Shown: positions 17,594 through 27,068, numbered from the stretch's first letter. The stretch: 64,000 bases of DNA from DASSKK01 sp035690495 (GCA_035690495.1 DASSKK010000003.1:142992-206991); one strand, 5' to 3'. Made by a program: numbers and translations. The notes: generated by a model not told the origin, from the letters alone.

Positions 17594-19683
17594 GGTGACC
17601 TCCTCACCGAGGGGATCTCCGGCTGCTCGAGGCCGGCGGCCGGAATGCTTCCAGGAGTTCTGTCCAGGCATCGTCCCAGCGCGCTGAGCGGGAAGACGAC
17701 GCGATACAGGTGGTAGTTGATGTAGAAGTCACCGGGGAACCCGGTCCCGGTGAACTGCGGCTCGTCCCAGCCACCGTCCTCCTGCTGGGTGTCGACCAGC
17801 CAGGCGATGCCGCGGCGGGCGCTCGTGGAGCGGGCCTGACCCGCCGCGTGCAGGGCGAGCAGCGCCCACGCGGTCTGGGAGGCGGTGGACTCGCCGCGGC
17901 CGACCCAGCTCGGGTCGGCGTAGGAGCGCAAGTCCTCGCCCCAGCCGCCGTCGGGGTTCTGCGTCGCGTTCAGCCAGGAAACGGCACGGGTGATCACCGG
18001 GTCGTGGACCGGCAAGCCGGCCTTCACCAGGGCTGGCACCACCGCGCCGGTTCCGTAGACGTGGTTGGCACCCCAGCGGCCGAACCAGGAGCCGTCGGAC
18101 TCCTGCGCATCGAGCAGCCAGCGCAGGCCACGGCGTACGGCGGGGTCGTCGGCGCCGTGCTCGCCGGCGAGCATCTCGACCACGTGTGCGGTCACGTCGG
18201 CGCTCGGCGGGTCGATGACTGCACCGAAGTCGCAGAACGGGAGGCGGTAGGCGAGCTGGCGGGTGTTGTCGGCGTCGAACGCGCCCCACCCGCCGTCACG
18301 GCTCTGCATCCCGGCCAGCCAGTCCAGGCCGCGTCCGATCGCGGCGTCCGCGTCCTGGCCAGGTGTCGCCCGTCGCAGCGCGAGCACCACCTCGGCGGTG
18401 TCGTCGATGTCGGGGTAGAGGTCGTTGTCGAACTCGAAGGCCCAACCGCCGGGTGTGGTGCGCGGACGGCGTACGGCCCAGTCGCCCGACGCACCGATCT
18501 CTTCGGAGAGGATCCAGTCACGGGCCCGGCTCATCGCCGGGTGGTCGCCCGCGAGTCCGGCGTCGCCGAGACCGATCATCGCGAGGGCGGTGTCCCACAC
18601 CGGGGACTGACAGGCCTCCACCCACCGGGTCGGACCCTGCTCGGACTCGCCCATCACGGTGAACCGCTCCCAGCCGTCCAGGCCGCGGCGCAGCACCGGA
18701 TGGTCGAGGGGGTACCCGAAGGCGTGCAGGGCCATCAGGGAGTAGACCCAGGGCGGCTGGATCCCGCCCCAGGAGCCGTCCGCCTCCTGGCGGTCGACGA
18801 TCCAGCGGATGGTACGTCGTAGCGCGGCTCTTCGTCCGGGCTTGAGTGCCAGGTGCTCGTAGCCGTGCAGGGCCTGGTCGAGCAGCGCGAACGCCCGCTC
18901 GGACGGCGCCGCCCCCACCGATGTCGGCACGTCCACCGCTCGGGTCGTCCCCCACCGCCCCGCTTGGGTCGTCCCCCACCGCCCCGCCCTCTCGGCGTGC
19001 CGGTATCGGTGGGTGAGGCGGAGCTCGTCGACGTTGACGCCGAGGTCGCGGGCGGGCCGCAGCGCACCCAGAACGGTCAGCGGCGCGATGGTCTGGCGCG
19101 CCCAGCAGGCGAAGTCGTAGAGGTTGAGTGGGAACCACGAGGGCAGGAAGACCAGCTCGGGAGGCATGGCCGGGAGCTCGTCCCAGTCCCATTGTCCGAA
19201 CAGCGCCAGCCAGATCCGGGTGAACACCCGGGTCTCCTCCAGCCCGCCGTGGTCGTGGACCACCTGCCGGGCCTTCTGCATGTGCGGATCCTGGGGGTCG
19301 TCGCCAGCGAGCCGGAGCGCGACGTAGGCCTCGGCGGTGGTGGACGGGTCCGCGGGGCCGTCGTAGAAGTTCGCCCACGACCCGTCGGCGCGCTGCTGCG
19401 CGCGGATGTGTCGTGCGCTCGCCGCCGTCTGCTCGTCGGTGCGCACTCCGAGGAACTGACGCATCATCAGATCCTCGGCGTCCATCGTCACGTTCGTCTC
19501 CAGCAGTCCCCGCCACCAGCCGGCGCCCTCCTGGCGGTCCAGCAGATGGCCGACGGCGCGGTCGAGGCATCGCTCCGCACGTAGGCGCAGCTCGTCACCG
19601 GGCTCCCGGCGCTGGCCGGGCAGCGCGGTGGCTCCGAGTGGCGTGGACCACTCGGTGCCGGGAGCCGCGTCGGTGTTGGTCAC
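17590..19683 (-). CDS. shc: Squalene-hopene cyclase
   Basis: Class II triterpene cyclase that turns squalene into hopene/hopanol at the membrane face. The catalytic acid motif DIDDTAE lies about residue 424, with QW repeats such as DGGWGAFD, DGSWFGRWG and DGGWGED, and the hallmark GTGFPGDFYINYHLYR near the C-terminus. 697 residues from GTG 19683, which follows GGAGGAAC and overlaps the upstream stop by 4 bp. An 8-residue tandem insertion (about residues 233-248) is coded by a 24-bp duplication at 18938-18985 and looks like a tolerated surface-loop expansion. An open frame continues upstream but only shadows the synthase gene. Confidence 0.95.
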   Translation of the reverse strand: MTNTDAAPGTEWSTPLGATALPGQRREPGDELRLRAERCLDRAVGHLLDRQEGAGWWRGLLETNVTMDAEDLMMRQFLGVRTDEQTAASARHIRAQQRADGSWANFYDGPADPSTTAEAYVALRLAGDDPQDPHMQKARQVVHDHGGLEETRVFTRIWLALFGQWDWDELPAMPPELVFLPSWFPLNLYDFACWARQTIAPLTVLGALRPARDLGVNVDELRLTHRYRHAERAGRWGTTQAGRWGTTRAVDVPTSVGAAPSERAFALLDQALHGYEHLALKPGRRAALRRTIRWIVDRQEADGSWGGIQPPWVYSLMALHAFGYPLDHPVLRRGLDGWERFTVMGESEQGPTRWVEACQSPVWDTALAMIGLGDAGLAGDHPAMSRARDWILSEEIGASGDWAVRRPRTTPGGWAFEFDNDLYPDIDDTAEVVLALRRATPGQDADAAIGRGLDWLAGMQSRDGGWGAFDADNTRQLAYRLPFCDFGAVIDPPSADVTAHVVEMLAGEHGADDPAVRRGLRWLLDAQESDGSWFGRWGANHVYGTGAVVPALVKAGLPVHDPVITRAVSWLNATQNPDGGWGEDLRSYADPSWVGRGESTASQTAWALLALHAAGQARSTSARRGIAWLVDTQQEDGGWDEPQFTGTGFPGDFYINYHLYRVVFPLSALGRCLDRTPGSIPAAGLEQPEIPSVRRSP
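18938..18985. repeat. 24-bp tandem duplication inside shc
   Basis: 18938-18961 and 18962-18985 differ at one base and duplicate eight residues ending GRWGTT in frame. The unit resembles the 22-bp repeat at the fumC end (43376-43419), about 16 of 20 aligned bases matching. Confidence 0.7.
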
Positions 19684-20693
19684 GCGTTCCTCCGTCCCAG
19701 TGTGTTGGTGAGTACGACGAATCCTTCGTGCACACTCCTCGGCAGGTCCAACCGGTCGAGCACCTTCACGGCCGTATTGGTCTGGCGGGCGGCCTCCTGC
19801 TCGGCCCACCGGCGTCCGTCGGCCGACTCCACCAGCGCGGCCAGCTCGGCCAGCGCCGCCGGATCGGTCAGGTCGTCCGGGTCCGGATCGAAGTAGCGGG
19901 TCCGCAGCCGCTCCACGTCCGCGCCGGTGCCGTTTAGCGCGGCGACCACCGGTAGGGACTTCTTGCGCGCACGCAGGTCGGAGTGCACCGGCTTGCCGGT
20001 GCGTGCCGGGGAGCCCCAGATGCCGAGCAGGTCGTCGACGAGCTGGAACGCCAGGCCGAGGTGGTGGCCGAACTCGGCGAGCTCGAGCGCGAGCTCTGCG
20101 GGCCCGTCGGCGAGCACGACGCCGAGCGACGCGGCGCACCCGATCAGCGCGCCGGTCTTGTCGTCGGCCATCTGCAGGCACTCGTCGAGGGTGACGTCGG
20201 TGCGCGACTCGAAGGCGAGATCCGCCGTCTGGCCGGCGATCAGCCTCCGGGTGGTGGCGTTCAGGCAGCCGACCGCCCAGGCGGTGGTCGGGGAGGGGGC
20301 TCCGGCGAGGACCTCGTTGGCCAGCGACACCATCGCGTCCCCGGCCAGGATCGCCTGGGGGACCCCGAAGCGGGCCCACACCGTGGGACGGTGGTGCCGC
20401 TCGCGGTCGCCGTCCATCACGTCGTCGTGCAGCAGCGAGAAGTTGTGCACCAGCTCGCAGGCCACGGCCGCGGGAAGTCCGACCTGGCTGCCGGCGCCCG
20501 CGGCGCGGGCGGACAGCAACGCGAGTGCGGGGCGGATCCGCTTGCCCGTCGTCGCCCCGGGCGCACCGTCCGCGTCCCACAGCCCCAGGTGGTAGCCGCA
20601 CAGGTGCCGCATCGTCGGGTCGAGCCGTTCCAGGGCGTCGCGCAGCGCCGGGTCGAGCAGACCCCGGGTGTCCTCTGTCAGCATGTCGCTCAT
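19680..20693 (-). CDS. Polyprenyl diphosphate synthase (farnesyl-PP type) of the hopanoid operon
   Basis: Trans-prenyltransferase condensing IPP with allylic diphosphates, here most likely making FPP for squalene. The first Asp-rich motif is HDDVMDGD and the second is DDLLGIWG, with GKRIRPAL near the N-terminus. 337 residues from ATG 20693, which overlaps the hpnE stop by 4 bp; an ATG 18 nt further upstream is less likely because it would lie inside hpnE. The position between hpnE and shc matches other actinobacterial hopanoid clusters. Product length cannot be settled from motifs alone. Confidence 0.9.
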   Translation of the reverse strand: MSDMLTEDTRGLLDPALRDALERLDPTMRHLCGYHLGLWDADGAPGATTGKRIRPALALLSARAAGAGSQVGLPAAVACELVHNFSLLHDDVMDGDRERHHRPTVWARFGVPQAILAGDAMVSLANEVLAGAPSPTTAWAVGCLNATTRRLIAGQTADLAFESRTDVTLDECLQMADDKTGALIGCAASLGVVLADGPAELALELAEFGHHLGLAFQLVDDLLGIWGSPARTGKPVHSDLRARKKSLPVVAALNGTGADVERLRTRYFDPDPDDLTDPAALAELAALVESADGRRWAEQEAARQTNTAVKVLDRLDLPRSVHEGFVVLTNTLGRRNA

Positions 20694-22099
20694 CGCGATG
20701 CCACGCTCCAATCCGTCAAGTCAGTCGTGTCTGTGGTGTCGTCGTGCTCGTGCGAGGAGTCTGCCGGACCGGCTGCACCTCTGCCCAGCAGCGTCTCGGC
20801 AGCGACCCGGCCGCTGCGCACGGCGCCCTCGGTGGTGTCCGGCCAGCCGGTCGCGGTCCACGCCCCGGCGAGCACCAGACCGGGTACGTCCGTGCGCGCG
20901 GCTGGGCGCAGCGCGCCCGATCCGGCCCGCTGCCGGAAGGTCGCGTGCGGCTCACGGGTGACGAAGGCGTCGAGCACCTCCGCCTGCGCCGCCGGCGGGA
21001 ACAGCTCCGTCAGTCCGGCGAGCTGCGTGGCGAGGATCTCAGCGGCGGGCTGGTCGGCGATGGCGTCGGCGGCCGACAAGGAGACGGTGAGGTACTGCCC
21101 GTCGCAGCGGGCCACCTCTGTCTTGTCGAAGACCCACTGCACGGGCGAGTCGACGGCGGCGGCGAACCGCAGGTCGGTGACCGGCCGGTCGTAGCGCACG
21201 TGCACGTTCACGATCGGCGAGGCGCCGAGAGCCTCCCACTGAGACCGTCGGGGGCAGGCGCGTTCGGGGACCAGGCCGGCGGCGTGCCGGTGGGGCACCG
21301 CGACGACCACGGCGTCGGAGTCGATCTCGCCGGCGGCGGTGCGCACCGCGAAGCCGTCGGCAGTGACGTCGACGGCGTCGACGCGTTCCCCCGTGTGCAC
21401 CTCGACGCCCTGCTCGGCCAGGTGGGCGCGGGCGGTCGCGTCGTACACCACCGACTGGGGGACGCTGAGGATGCCTACATCAGCGGAGTCCGCGGCCTCC
21501 AGCAGTGCGGTGCGGAAGACCTGGGCGGCCAGTGCGAGCGACGCGTCCTCGACGTCGATGTTGAGCGCGGCGACCACCAGGACGGCCCAGAAGCGCCTGA
21601 TCGCCTCGTCGTCCCCGCCGCGTTCGCGCAGCCAGGGACCGAGCGGTTGCGCATCCGCGGTCGGGTCGGCGGGATCGACCCCGCCCAGGGCGTCGACCGT
21701 GCGCATCAGGGTCCACCGCTGCTTCCAGGACAGCGCGCGGAGCCCGAGCAGCGCCGGCAGCAGGTGCAGTGGCGCCGGCGCGTGTGACGCACGCCGCAGC
21801 CGCAGCGCCGGCGTCCCGGGCCGGAGCACCGGGATGTCCATCCTTGGCTGGACCGGGCACAGGTAGCCGGCACCGAGCCTGCGCAGCAGCGCACGGTGCT
21901 CGCGGTAGCAGCGCAGCAGCACATGCTGGCCGGTGTCGACCGGCAGGTCGTTGCGCGCGAAGGTGTACAGCGCGCCGCCGAGCCGCGGCCGCCGCTCCAG
22001 GAGTACGACGGACCAGCCGGCGTCGCGCAGCCGGAGCGCGGCAGCCGTTCCCGCGAGCCCGCCACCGACGACGACCACCCGCCTGTCCGAGGCACTCAT
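20690..22099 (-). CDS. hpnE: Hydroxysqualene dehydroxylase HpnE
   Basis: FAD-dependent amine-oxidase-fold enzyme that reduces hydroxysqualene to squalene, third step of the HpnCDE route. The dinucleotide motif VVVVGGGLAGTAAALRL opens the protein, and the C-terminal FAD block GLVLAGAWTATGWPDTTEGA closes it. 469 residues, as expected. It starts in a 4-bp overlap with hpnD and ends in one with the polyprenyl synthase. Presence of the whole HpnCDE set means no classical squalene synthase is needed here. Confidence 0.93.
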   Translation of the reverse strand: MSASDRRVVVVGGGLAGTAAALRLRDAGWSVVLLERRPRLGGALYTFARNDLPVDTGQHVLLRCYREHRALLRRLGAGYLCPVQPRMDIPVLRPGTPALRLRRASHAPAPLHLLPALLGLRALSWKQRWTLMRTVDALGGVDPADPTADAQPLGPWLRERGGDDEAIRRFWAVLVVAALNIDVEDASLALAAQVFRTALLEAADSADVGILSVPQSVVYDATARAHLAEQGVEVHTGERVDAVDVTADGFAVRTAAGEIDSDAVVVAVPHRHAAGLVPERACPRRSQWEALGASPIVNVHVRYDRPVTDLRFAAAVDSPVQWVFDKTEVARCDGQYLTVSLSAADAIADQPAAEILATQLAGLTELFPPAAQAEVLDAFVTREPHATFRQRAGSGALRPAARTDVPGLVLAGAWTATGWPDTTEGAVRSGRVAAETLLGRGAAGPADSSHEHDDTTDTTDLTDWSVASR

Positions 22100-22983
22100 G
22101 CCGCACCTCGCACGAGCGCACGGGCCGCCACGCCGAGCTTGGCGGCGGTCGGAAGGGACAGCCGGCGGTCGCGCACCAGGTCGGGGTCGGCGGCGATGCT
22201 GCGCAGCAACCGGTGGTAGATGCCGGCCATCGCCGCGGTGCAGGCGGCGCTGCGCCGGTCAAGCAGAGGCAGCAGCTGCAGGCCGCGCGCGTACCACGCC
22301 TCGGCCCGTTCGGCCTCGAACCGCACGAGTGCGGTGAACCGGTCTGCGGGGTCGGCGAGCCGGCCGGCGTCGTCGAGCTCGAGTGTGCAGCCGAAGCGCT
22401 CCAGGTCCTCGGCCGGGAGGTAGATCCTGCCCACCAGACGATCCTCGCGCAGGTCGCGCAGGATGTTGGTGAGCTGCAGTGCGATGCCGAGCGCGTCGGC
22501 GAGCTGCCAGCACTCGTCGAGGCGGCGCGGATGGTAGATGCCGACCGACATCCTGCCCACCGAGCCGGCGACGCAGCGGCAGTAGTGCTCGAGCGCCTGC
22601 CAGGTGGGGTAGCGGTGGACTGTCACGTCGGCGCGGCAGCCCTCGATCAGCTCGTCGAAGGTGCCCATCGGCAACGGGAACCGGTGCGCCGTGTCGCGCA
22701 GAGCCACCAGGACGGGATCACCCGCGATGGCGCCGGGGTCCTCGATGCGGTGCAGCGACTCGGACAGCTCCTCGAGCCTGTGCAGCTTCTGTCCGTCGTC
22801 GAGATCGCTGTCGACGATGTCGTCGATGCGCCGGGACGTGGCGTAGGCGACGGACAGCGCGCGTCGTTTCGCCGGTCGCAGTAGCCGGATGCCGTAGAAG
22901 AAGTTGCGGGCCTGTTCGCGCGTGATCGCCTCGCACACGTCGTAGGCGTGCGAGACGTCGACAGAGGACTGGAGTGCGGTCAT
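22096..22983 (-). CDS. hpnD: Presqualene diphosphate synthase HpnD
   Basis: Squalene/phytoene-synthase-fold enzyme joining two FPP into presqualene diphosphate. The two Asp-rich sites are SRRIDDIVDSD and NILRDLREDRLVGRIYLP, and the N-terminal NFFYGIRLL is typical. 295 residues. Start and stop both lie in 4-bp overlaps with hpnC and hpnE, so the three squalene enzymes should be made in step. Confidence 0.94.
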   Translation of the reverse strand: MTALQSSVDVSHAYDVCEAITREQARNFFYGIRLLRPAKRRALSVAYATSRRIDDIVDSDLDDGQKLHRLEELSESLHRIEDPGAIAGDPVLVALRDTAHRFPLPMGTFDELIEGCRADVTVHRYPTWQALEHYCRCVAGSVGRMSVGIYHPRRLDECWQLADALGIALQLTNILRDLREDRLVGRIYLPAEDLERFGCTLELDDAGRLADPADRFTALVRFEAERAEAWYARGLQLLPLLDRRSAACTAAMAGIYHRLLRSIAADPDLVRDRRLSLPTAAKLGVAARALVRGAA

Positions 22984-23798
22984 CCAGGGCTCCTCACGGT
23001 TTCGCGCAGCCAGCGGCGGGCGATCTGCCGGGCAGTCGGCTTCGCCAGACCCGGCAGCGGGTCGTAGCCCGAGCGCCGCAGCCCGTCCGCGGCGGCCCGG
23101 CCACCGTTCACGTAGCCGGAGATCGCCAGCCGGGCCCAGCCGGTCAGCGTCGAGACGAGCACCGAGCCGGAGTTCAGGTAGGCGAGCGCCCGGTCGGTCT
23201 CGTACTGCACGAGGGCGCGCAGCTCCGGCGAGGCGTGCGGCTGGGCGAGATCGGCCTCGTCGACGCCGAAGCGCCGCATGTCGGCCGACGGGAGGTAGAC
23301 GCGCCCGCGTGCATGGTCCTCCCCGATGTCCTGCCAGTGCTCGACGAGCTGGAGGCCGGTGCAGACGCGGTTCGAGAGCTCCACCCGCTCAGGGGTCATC
23401 CGGTCGAACACGTGCAGGACCACCAGGCCGACGGGGTTGGCCGACAACGTGCAGTAGTCGAGCAGGTCCCCGAACGACTCGTAGTGGTCGACCTCCTGGT
23501 CGTGCAGGTTGGCCGAGATCAGGTCCAGCCACGGTTCCCGGGGGATCGGATGGCGGCGCACAGTGGGGACGAGCCCGGCCACCACCGGCAGCTCCGGGTC
23601 CCGTCCGTCGTAGAGCCGGTGCACGTCCTCGGCGAGCTCCTTGAGCCGCGTGGTCCGGTCGCCGTTCCACTCGTCGCCGACGTCGTCGACGTGCCGAGCG
23701 AACTTGTACAGCGCCCCGAGGTCCTCGCGGATCTCGGCCGGCAGGATCCGCAAGGCGACCGGGAAGTTCTCTCGCGTAGCGGTCACAGGCTTGCTCAT
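22980..23798 (-). CDS. hpnC: Hydroxysqualene synthase HpnC
   Basis: Paralogue of HpnD that converts presqualene diphosphate to hydroxysqualene. It has NFPVALRILPAEIREDL at the N-terminus, a first Asp-rich site ARHVDDVGDE and a second WQDIGEDHARGRVYLP. 272 residues, normal for HpnC. The start overlaps the dxs stop by 4 bp, so dxs translation runs directly into it. Confidence 0.93.
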   Translation of the reverse strand: MSKPVTATRENFPVALRILPAEIREDLGALYKFARHVDDVGDEWNGDRTTRLKELAEDVHRLYDGRDPELPVVAGLVPTVRRHPIPREPWLDLISANLHDQEVDHYESFGDLLDYCTLSANPVGLVVLHVFDRMTPERVELSNRVCTGLQLVEHWQDIGEDHARGRVYLPSADMRRFGVDEADLAQPHASPELRALVQYETDRALAYLNSGSVLVSTLTGWARLAISGYVNGGRAAADGLRRSGYDPLPGLAKPTARQIARRWLRETVRSPG

Positions 23799-25708
23799 CC
23801 GGATGCCGTTCGGGTGCGCGGAACCACCGCGAGCGGCCGCGCCGCGCCGGACAGCGCCCCGACGGGCTCGCTGTCGGCATCGCGCCGTGCGAGCACGGCC
23901 GCGGCGATGCCGGACGCGTCGAGCCCCTGCTCACGGAGCAGGTCGGCCCTGGTGCCGTGGGCCAGGTACGTCGTGTCCAGTCCGAGGCAGACGACAGGAG
24001 TCTCGGCGCCAGCGTCGCTGACCCGGCGCGCCAGCCGGGATCCGACGCCAGAGTCCCGGATGCCGTCCTCCACGGTGACCACGAGCCGGTGAGCAGCTGC
24101 AAGGTCCACCAGGGCGTCGCCGATCGGCAGCACCCAGCGCGGGTCGACCACCGTGCAGTCGACCCCCTCGGCGGCGAGCATGTCCGCCGCGCCGAGCACG
24201 TCGGGAGCCAGCGCCCCGACCGACACCAGAAGTACGTCGCCCGCATCCGTGGGGTCCGCCTCGCGGAGCACGTCCAGGCCGGCGGAACGGCGTACCGCCG
24301 GCACCGGGGCGCCAAGCTTGGCCTTCGGGAAGCGCAGCGCGGTCGGGCCGGCCACGTCGACGGCCTCGCCCAGCTCCTCTGCCAGGGTGCCGGCGTCGCG
24401 TGGGGCGGCGACGCGGATGCCCGGGACGATTCCGAGCAGCGCGAGGTCCCACATGCCGTGGTGGCTGGGCCCGTCCGGACCGGTGACCCCCGCCCGGTCC
24501 AGCACCAGCGTGACGGGCAGCCGGTGCAGACCGACGTCGAGCAGCTCCTGGTCGAATGCCCGGTTGGCGAACGTCGCGTAGAGCGCCACGACCGGGTGCA
24601 GGCCGCCCATGGCCATCCCGGCTGCGGACGTGACGGCATGCTGCTCGGCGATGCCGACGTCGACGCACCGGCCGGGGTAGCGGTCGGCGAAACGCTGCAA
24701 CCCGGTCGGCCCGAGCATGGCGGCGGTGACCGCGACCACGTCGCGGCGGGACGCGCCGATCTCCACCAGGTTGTCGGCGAACACATCGGTCCAGGTGGTG
24801 CTCGTCGGACCAGCCGTCGCGCCGGTCTGCGGGTCGATCACGCCGACCGTGTGCATGTGGTCGCTCACGTCGTCCTCGGCCGGCCGGTAGCCGCGGCCCT
24901 TGGTGGTGCGCACGTGCACGATCACCGGACCGGTGTGCTCGCCGGCCCGGAACAGCTGCCGCTCGAGCGCGGAGATGTCGTGGCCGTCCACCGGCCCCAG
25001 GTAGTCGAAGCCGAGATCTGCGAACAGCGACCTCGACGCGTCGTCGCGAGCCTCGACCCCCGAGCCGTCGCCGTGAGCTCCCCCGAGCCGTCGCCAGAGC
25101 TCGGCGTACGTCGGTCGGTCGGATATCCGGCGCAGGTGCCGGGGCAGGCCGCCGACGGTCGGGGAGTAGGAGCGTCCGTTGTCGTTGAGCACCACGATCA
25201 CGCGCCGGCGCGAGGCGCCGATGTTGTTGAGCGCCTCCCACGCCAGCCCGCCGGTGAGGGCGCCGTCGCCGATCACTGCGACCACGGGTCGTTCCCCCTC
25301 GCCGGTGACGGTGCGCGCCCGGCTGAGCCCGTCGGCGTACGACAGCGCCGTCGAGGCGTGGGAGTTCTCCACCAGGTCGTGCACGGACTCGGCGCGGTTG
25401 GGGTAGCCGGAGAGGCCGCCTGCGGCGCGCAGCTTCGCGAAGCCGCCTTGCCGCCCGGTCAGGATCTTGTGCACGTAGGACTGGTGGCCGGTGTCGAACA
25501 CCACCGGCGTGCCCGGGGAGTCGAAGACCCGGTGCAGGGCGATCGTCAGCTCGACGACGCCGAGGTTGGGGCCCAGATGTCCGCCGGTGTGGCAGACGGC
25601 GTCGACGAGGAAGCCGCGCACCTCCTCCGCGAGGACGCGCAACTGCTCCTGGTCCAGCCCCCTCAGGTCGGCCGGGCCCTCGATTGTGCCCAACAAGCCC
25701 ATCGTCAC
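23795..25708 (-). CDS. dxs: 1-Deoxy-D-xylulose-5-phosphate synthase, operon-leading copy
   Basis: Thiamine-diphosphate enzyme that starts the MEP pathway from pyruvate and glyceraldehyde 3-phosphate. Motifs in order: FDTGHQSYVHKILTGR, the ThDP site GDGALTGGLAWEALNN, DNGRSYSPTVGG, then the transketolase pyrimidine domain with VGIAEQHAVTSAAGMA. 637 residues from ATG 25708; ATG 25702 is a close alternative. As first gene of the hopanoid operon it controls precursor supply for everything downstream. The MarR gene stop is 67 bp upstream, with a TACAAT box in the gap. Confidence 0.95.
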   Translation of the reverse strand: MTMGLLGTIEGPADLRGLDQEQLRVLAEEVRGFLVDAVCHTGGHLGPNLGVVELTIALHRVFDSPGTPVVFDTGHQSYVHKILTGRQGGFAKLRAAGGLSGYPNRAESVHDLVENSHASTALSYADGLSRARTVTGEGERPVVAVIGDGALTGGLAWEALNNIGASRRRVIVVLNDNGRSYSPTVGGLPRHLRRISDRPTYAELWRRLGGAHGDGSGVEARDDASRSLFADLGFDYLGPVDGHDISALERQLFRAGEHTGPVIVHVRTTKGRGYRPAEDDVSDHMHTVGVIDPQTGATAGPTSTTWTDVFADNLVEIGASRRDVVAVTAAMLGPTGLQRFADRYPGRCVDVGIAEQHAVTSAAGMAMGGLHPVVALYATFANRAFDQELLDVGLHRLPVTLVLDRAGVTGPDGPSHHGMWDLALLGIVPGIRVAAPRDAGTLAEELGEAVDVAGPTALRFPKAKLGAPVPAVRRSAGLDVLREADPTDAGDVLLVSVGALAPDVLGAADMLAAEGVDCTVVDPRWVLPIGDALVDLAAAHRLVVTVEDGIRDSGVGSRLARRVSDAGAETPVVCLGLDTTYLAHGTRADLLREQGLDASGIAAAVLARRDADSEPVGALSGAARPLAVVPRTRTASG

Positions 25709-25743
25709 TCCGAGGATCGAGTCCTGCTCTTACGCGAGCTTTG

Positions 25744-25749
25744 ATTGTA
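25744..25749 (-). promoter_or_regulatory. Possible -10 box of the hopanoid operon
   Basis: TACAAT on the minus strand about 35 nt before ATG 25708, in the gap after the MarR gene. No good -35 is visible, so initiation may depend on an activator or on reading through from the MarR gene. Confidence 0.35.
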
Positions 25750-25775
25750 TCGCGTCACGAGCCTTTCCCCGACCG

Positions 25776-26264
25776 CTACCCGGATTCGGAGGGATCATGC
25801 AGGTCCCAGCCCAGCTGGTCGGCAAACTCGCGCGACAGCCGACCCAGCAGCTCCTCGGAGATCCCGAGCATCTCGACCACCTGGAGCAACTCTGCCATGT
25901 GCGCCCCAGCCAGGTCGTCGATGACCTGCCGACCCTTCTCGGTCAGCTGGACGCGCACCACCCGGCGGTCGTCGCCGGGCTGCTTGACGCGGGTGACCAG
26001 GCCGAGCTTCTGCACGCGGTTGGCCAGCTCCACGACGCTGTGGTGGCGCAGCAGCAGGATCTCGGAGAGCTCGCTGATGCTCGGCGGCCGCTCCGCGTGG
26101 TGGGCGCGCACCGCGAGCAGGAACTGGTGCTGCTGCGAGGACAGCCCGAGCCGTCCCGCCTCGGCGGCGCTCCACTGCAGGAACCGCCGGACGGCCGTGC
26201 GGAACACCAGCAGGACTGTGTAGTCGTCCTCACTGATTTTCGCCATTCGGGTTCGCATCCTCAT
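25776..26264 (-). CDS. MarR-family transcriptional regulator
   Basis: Winged-helix regulator of up to 162 residues. The recognition and wing region is ISELSEILLLRHHSVVELANRVQKLGLVTRVKQPGDDRRVVRVQLT, containing the typical DxRxxxVxLT signature, flanked by dimerisation helices. ATG 26264 or ATG 26246 may be the start. It reads in the same direction as the hopanoid operon 67 bp ahead and is divergent from a membrane protein gene, so both are candidate targets. Ligand unknown; MarR proteins often sense lipophilic or phenolic compounds. Confidence 0.88.
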   Translation of the reverse strand: MRMRTRMAKISEDDYTVLLVFRTAVRRFLQWSAAEAGRLGLSSQQHQFLLAVRAHHAERPPSISELSEILLLRHHSVVELANRVQKLGLVTRVKQPGDDRRVVRVQLTEKGRQVIDDLAGAHMAELLQVVEMLGISEELLGRLSREFADQLGWDLHDPSESG

Positions 26265-26315
26265 CGTCAGTCGCTACGCTGGCATCCACACTGTCTGTAG
26301 TACCCGGAGTCCCGG

Positions 26316-27008
26316 TTGTCCAGTCCCGCAGCACAATCACCCACCTCTTCCGACATTTCCGAAACGCATCCGCTGAGCGCCATCGTGCTCCCCAAGCCGC
26401 TCGCGCTCGGCAAGTCGATCCTGCTGCACCTCGGGGAGTCGGTGATCGTTCCGCTGGGCCTGTTCTACGGGCTGGTGACGATATTCGGGCTCGGCGCCGC
26501 GATGCTCGCCGCCCTGGTCTGGGCCTCAGCCGCGATCGTCGCCAGGGTGGTCCGTGGACAGCGTCCGCCGCTGCTCCTGCTGGCCGCCACTGCGATGTCG
26601 CTGCTGCAGGTCGGCATCACGTATGCGGCGAACTCCGCGACGGCGTACTTCCTGCAACCCACGGTGGCCACGTTCATCATGGCCGCGGCGATGCTCGCCA
26701 CGCTCTCCTGGGAGCGTCCGCTGATCCAGCGGCTGGCCCACGACTTCTGCCCGCTGCCTGACCACGTGACCGGCTCCTCCCACGTGCGGCTGCTGTTCCG
26801 CCGGCTCTCGGTGCTGTGGGGGGCGGTGCTGCTGGCCAACGCGGGCACCACGCTGGGGCTGCTGCTGACGATGAGCACCACCTGGTCGGTGCCGGTGGCC
26901 GCCGCCGCGTCCATCCCGGCGTTCGGGCTCGGCCTGTTGCTGTCTGCACTGTGGTTCCGCCGCTCCCTGGCCGCCGGCAGCTTCGAGCTGCACTGGGCCA
27001 CCAGCTGA
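26316..27008 (+). CDS. VC0807-like integral membrane protein
   Basis: A 230-residue protein with about six transmembrane segments, starting at TTG 26316 behind CCGGAG. The block YFLQPTVATFIMAAAMLATLS and the C-terminal helix pair fit the VC0807/septation-protein-A-like family of unknown function. It is transcribed divergently from the MarR gene across about 50 bp, a layout typical of a regulator and its target. Transport or envelope roles are possible; nothing in the sequence fixes a substrate. Confidence 0.6.
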   Translation: MSSPAAQSPTSSDISETHPLSAIVLPKPLALGKSILLHLGESVIVPLGLFYGLVTIFGLGAAMLAALVWASAAIVARVVRGQRPPLLLLAATAMSLLQVGITYAANSATAYFLQPTVATFIMAAAMLATLSWERPLIQRLAHDFCPLPDHVTGSSHVRLLFRRLSVLWGAVLLANAGTTLGLLLTMSTTWSVPVAAAASIPAFGLGLLLSALWFRRSLAAGSFELHWATS

Positions 27009-27068
27009 TCTGACCTGAGCTCCCCGCCCGCGGCCCTTTCCCCCGGCGGCCGTTCTCCCGCCCCGGCG

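Noticed and set aside
19684..20601. N-terminal extension of shc to about 1000 residues
   Set aside because: Covers the polyprenyl synthase gene in another frame; the start with a ribosome-binding site and 4-bp overlap is at 19683.
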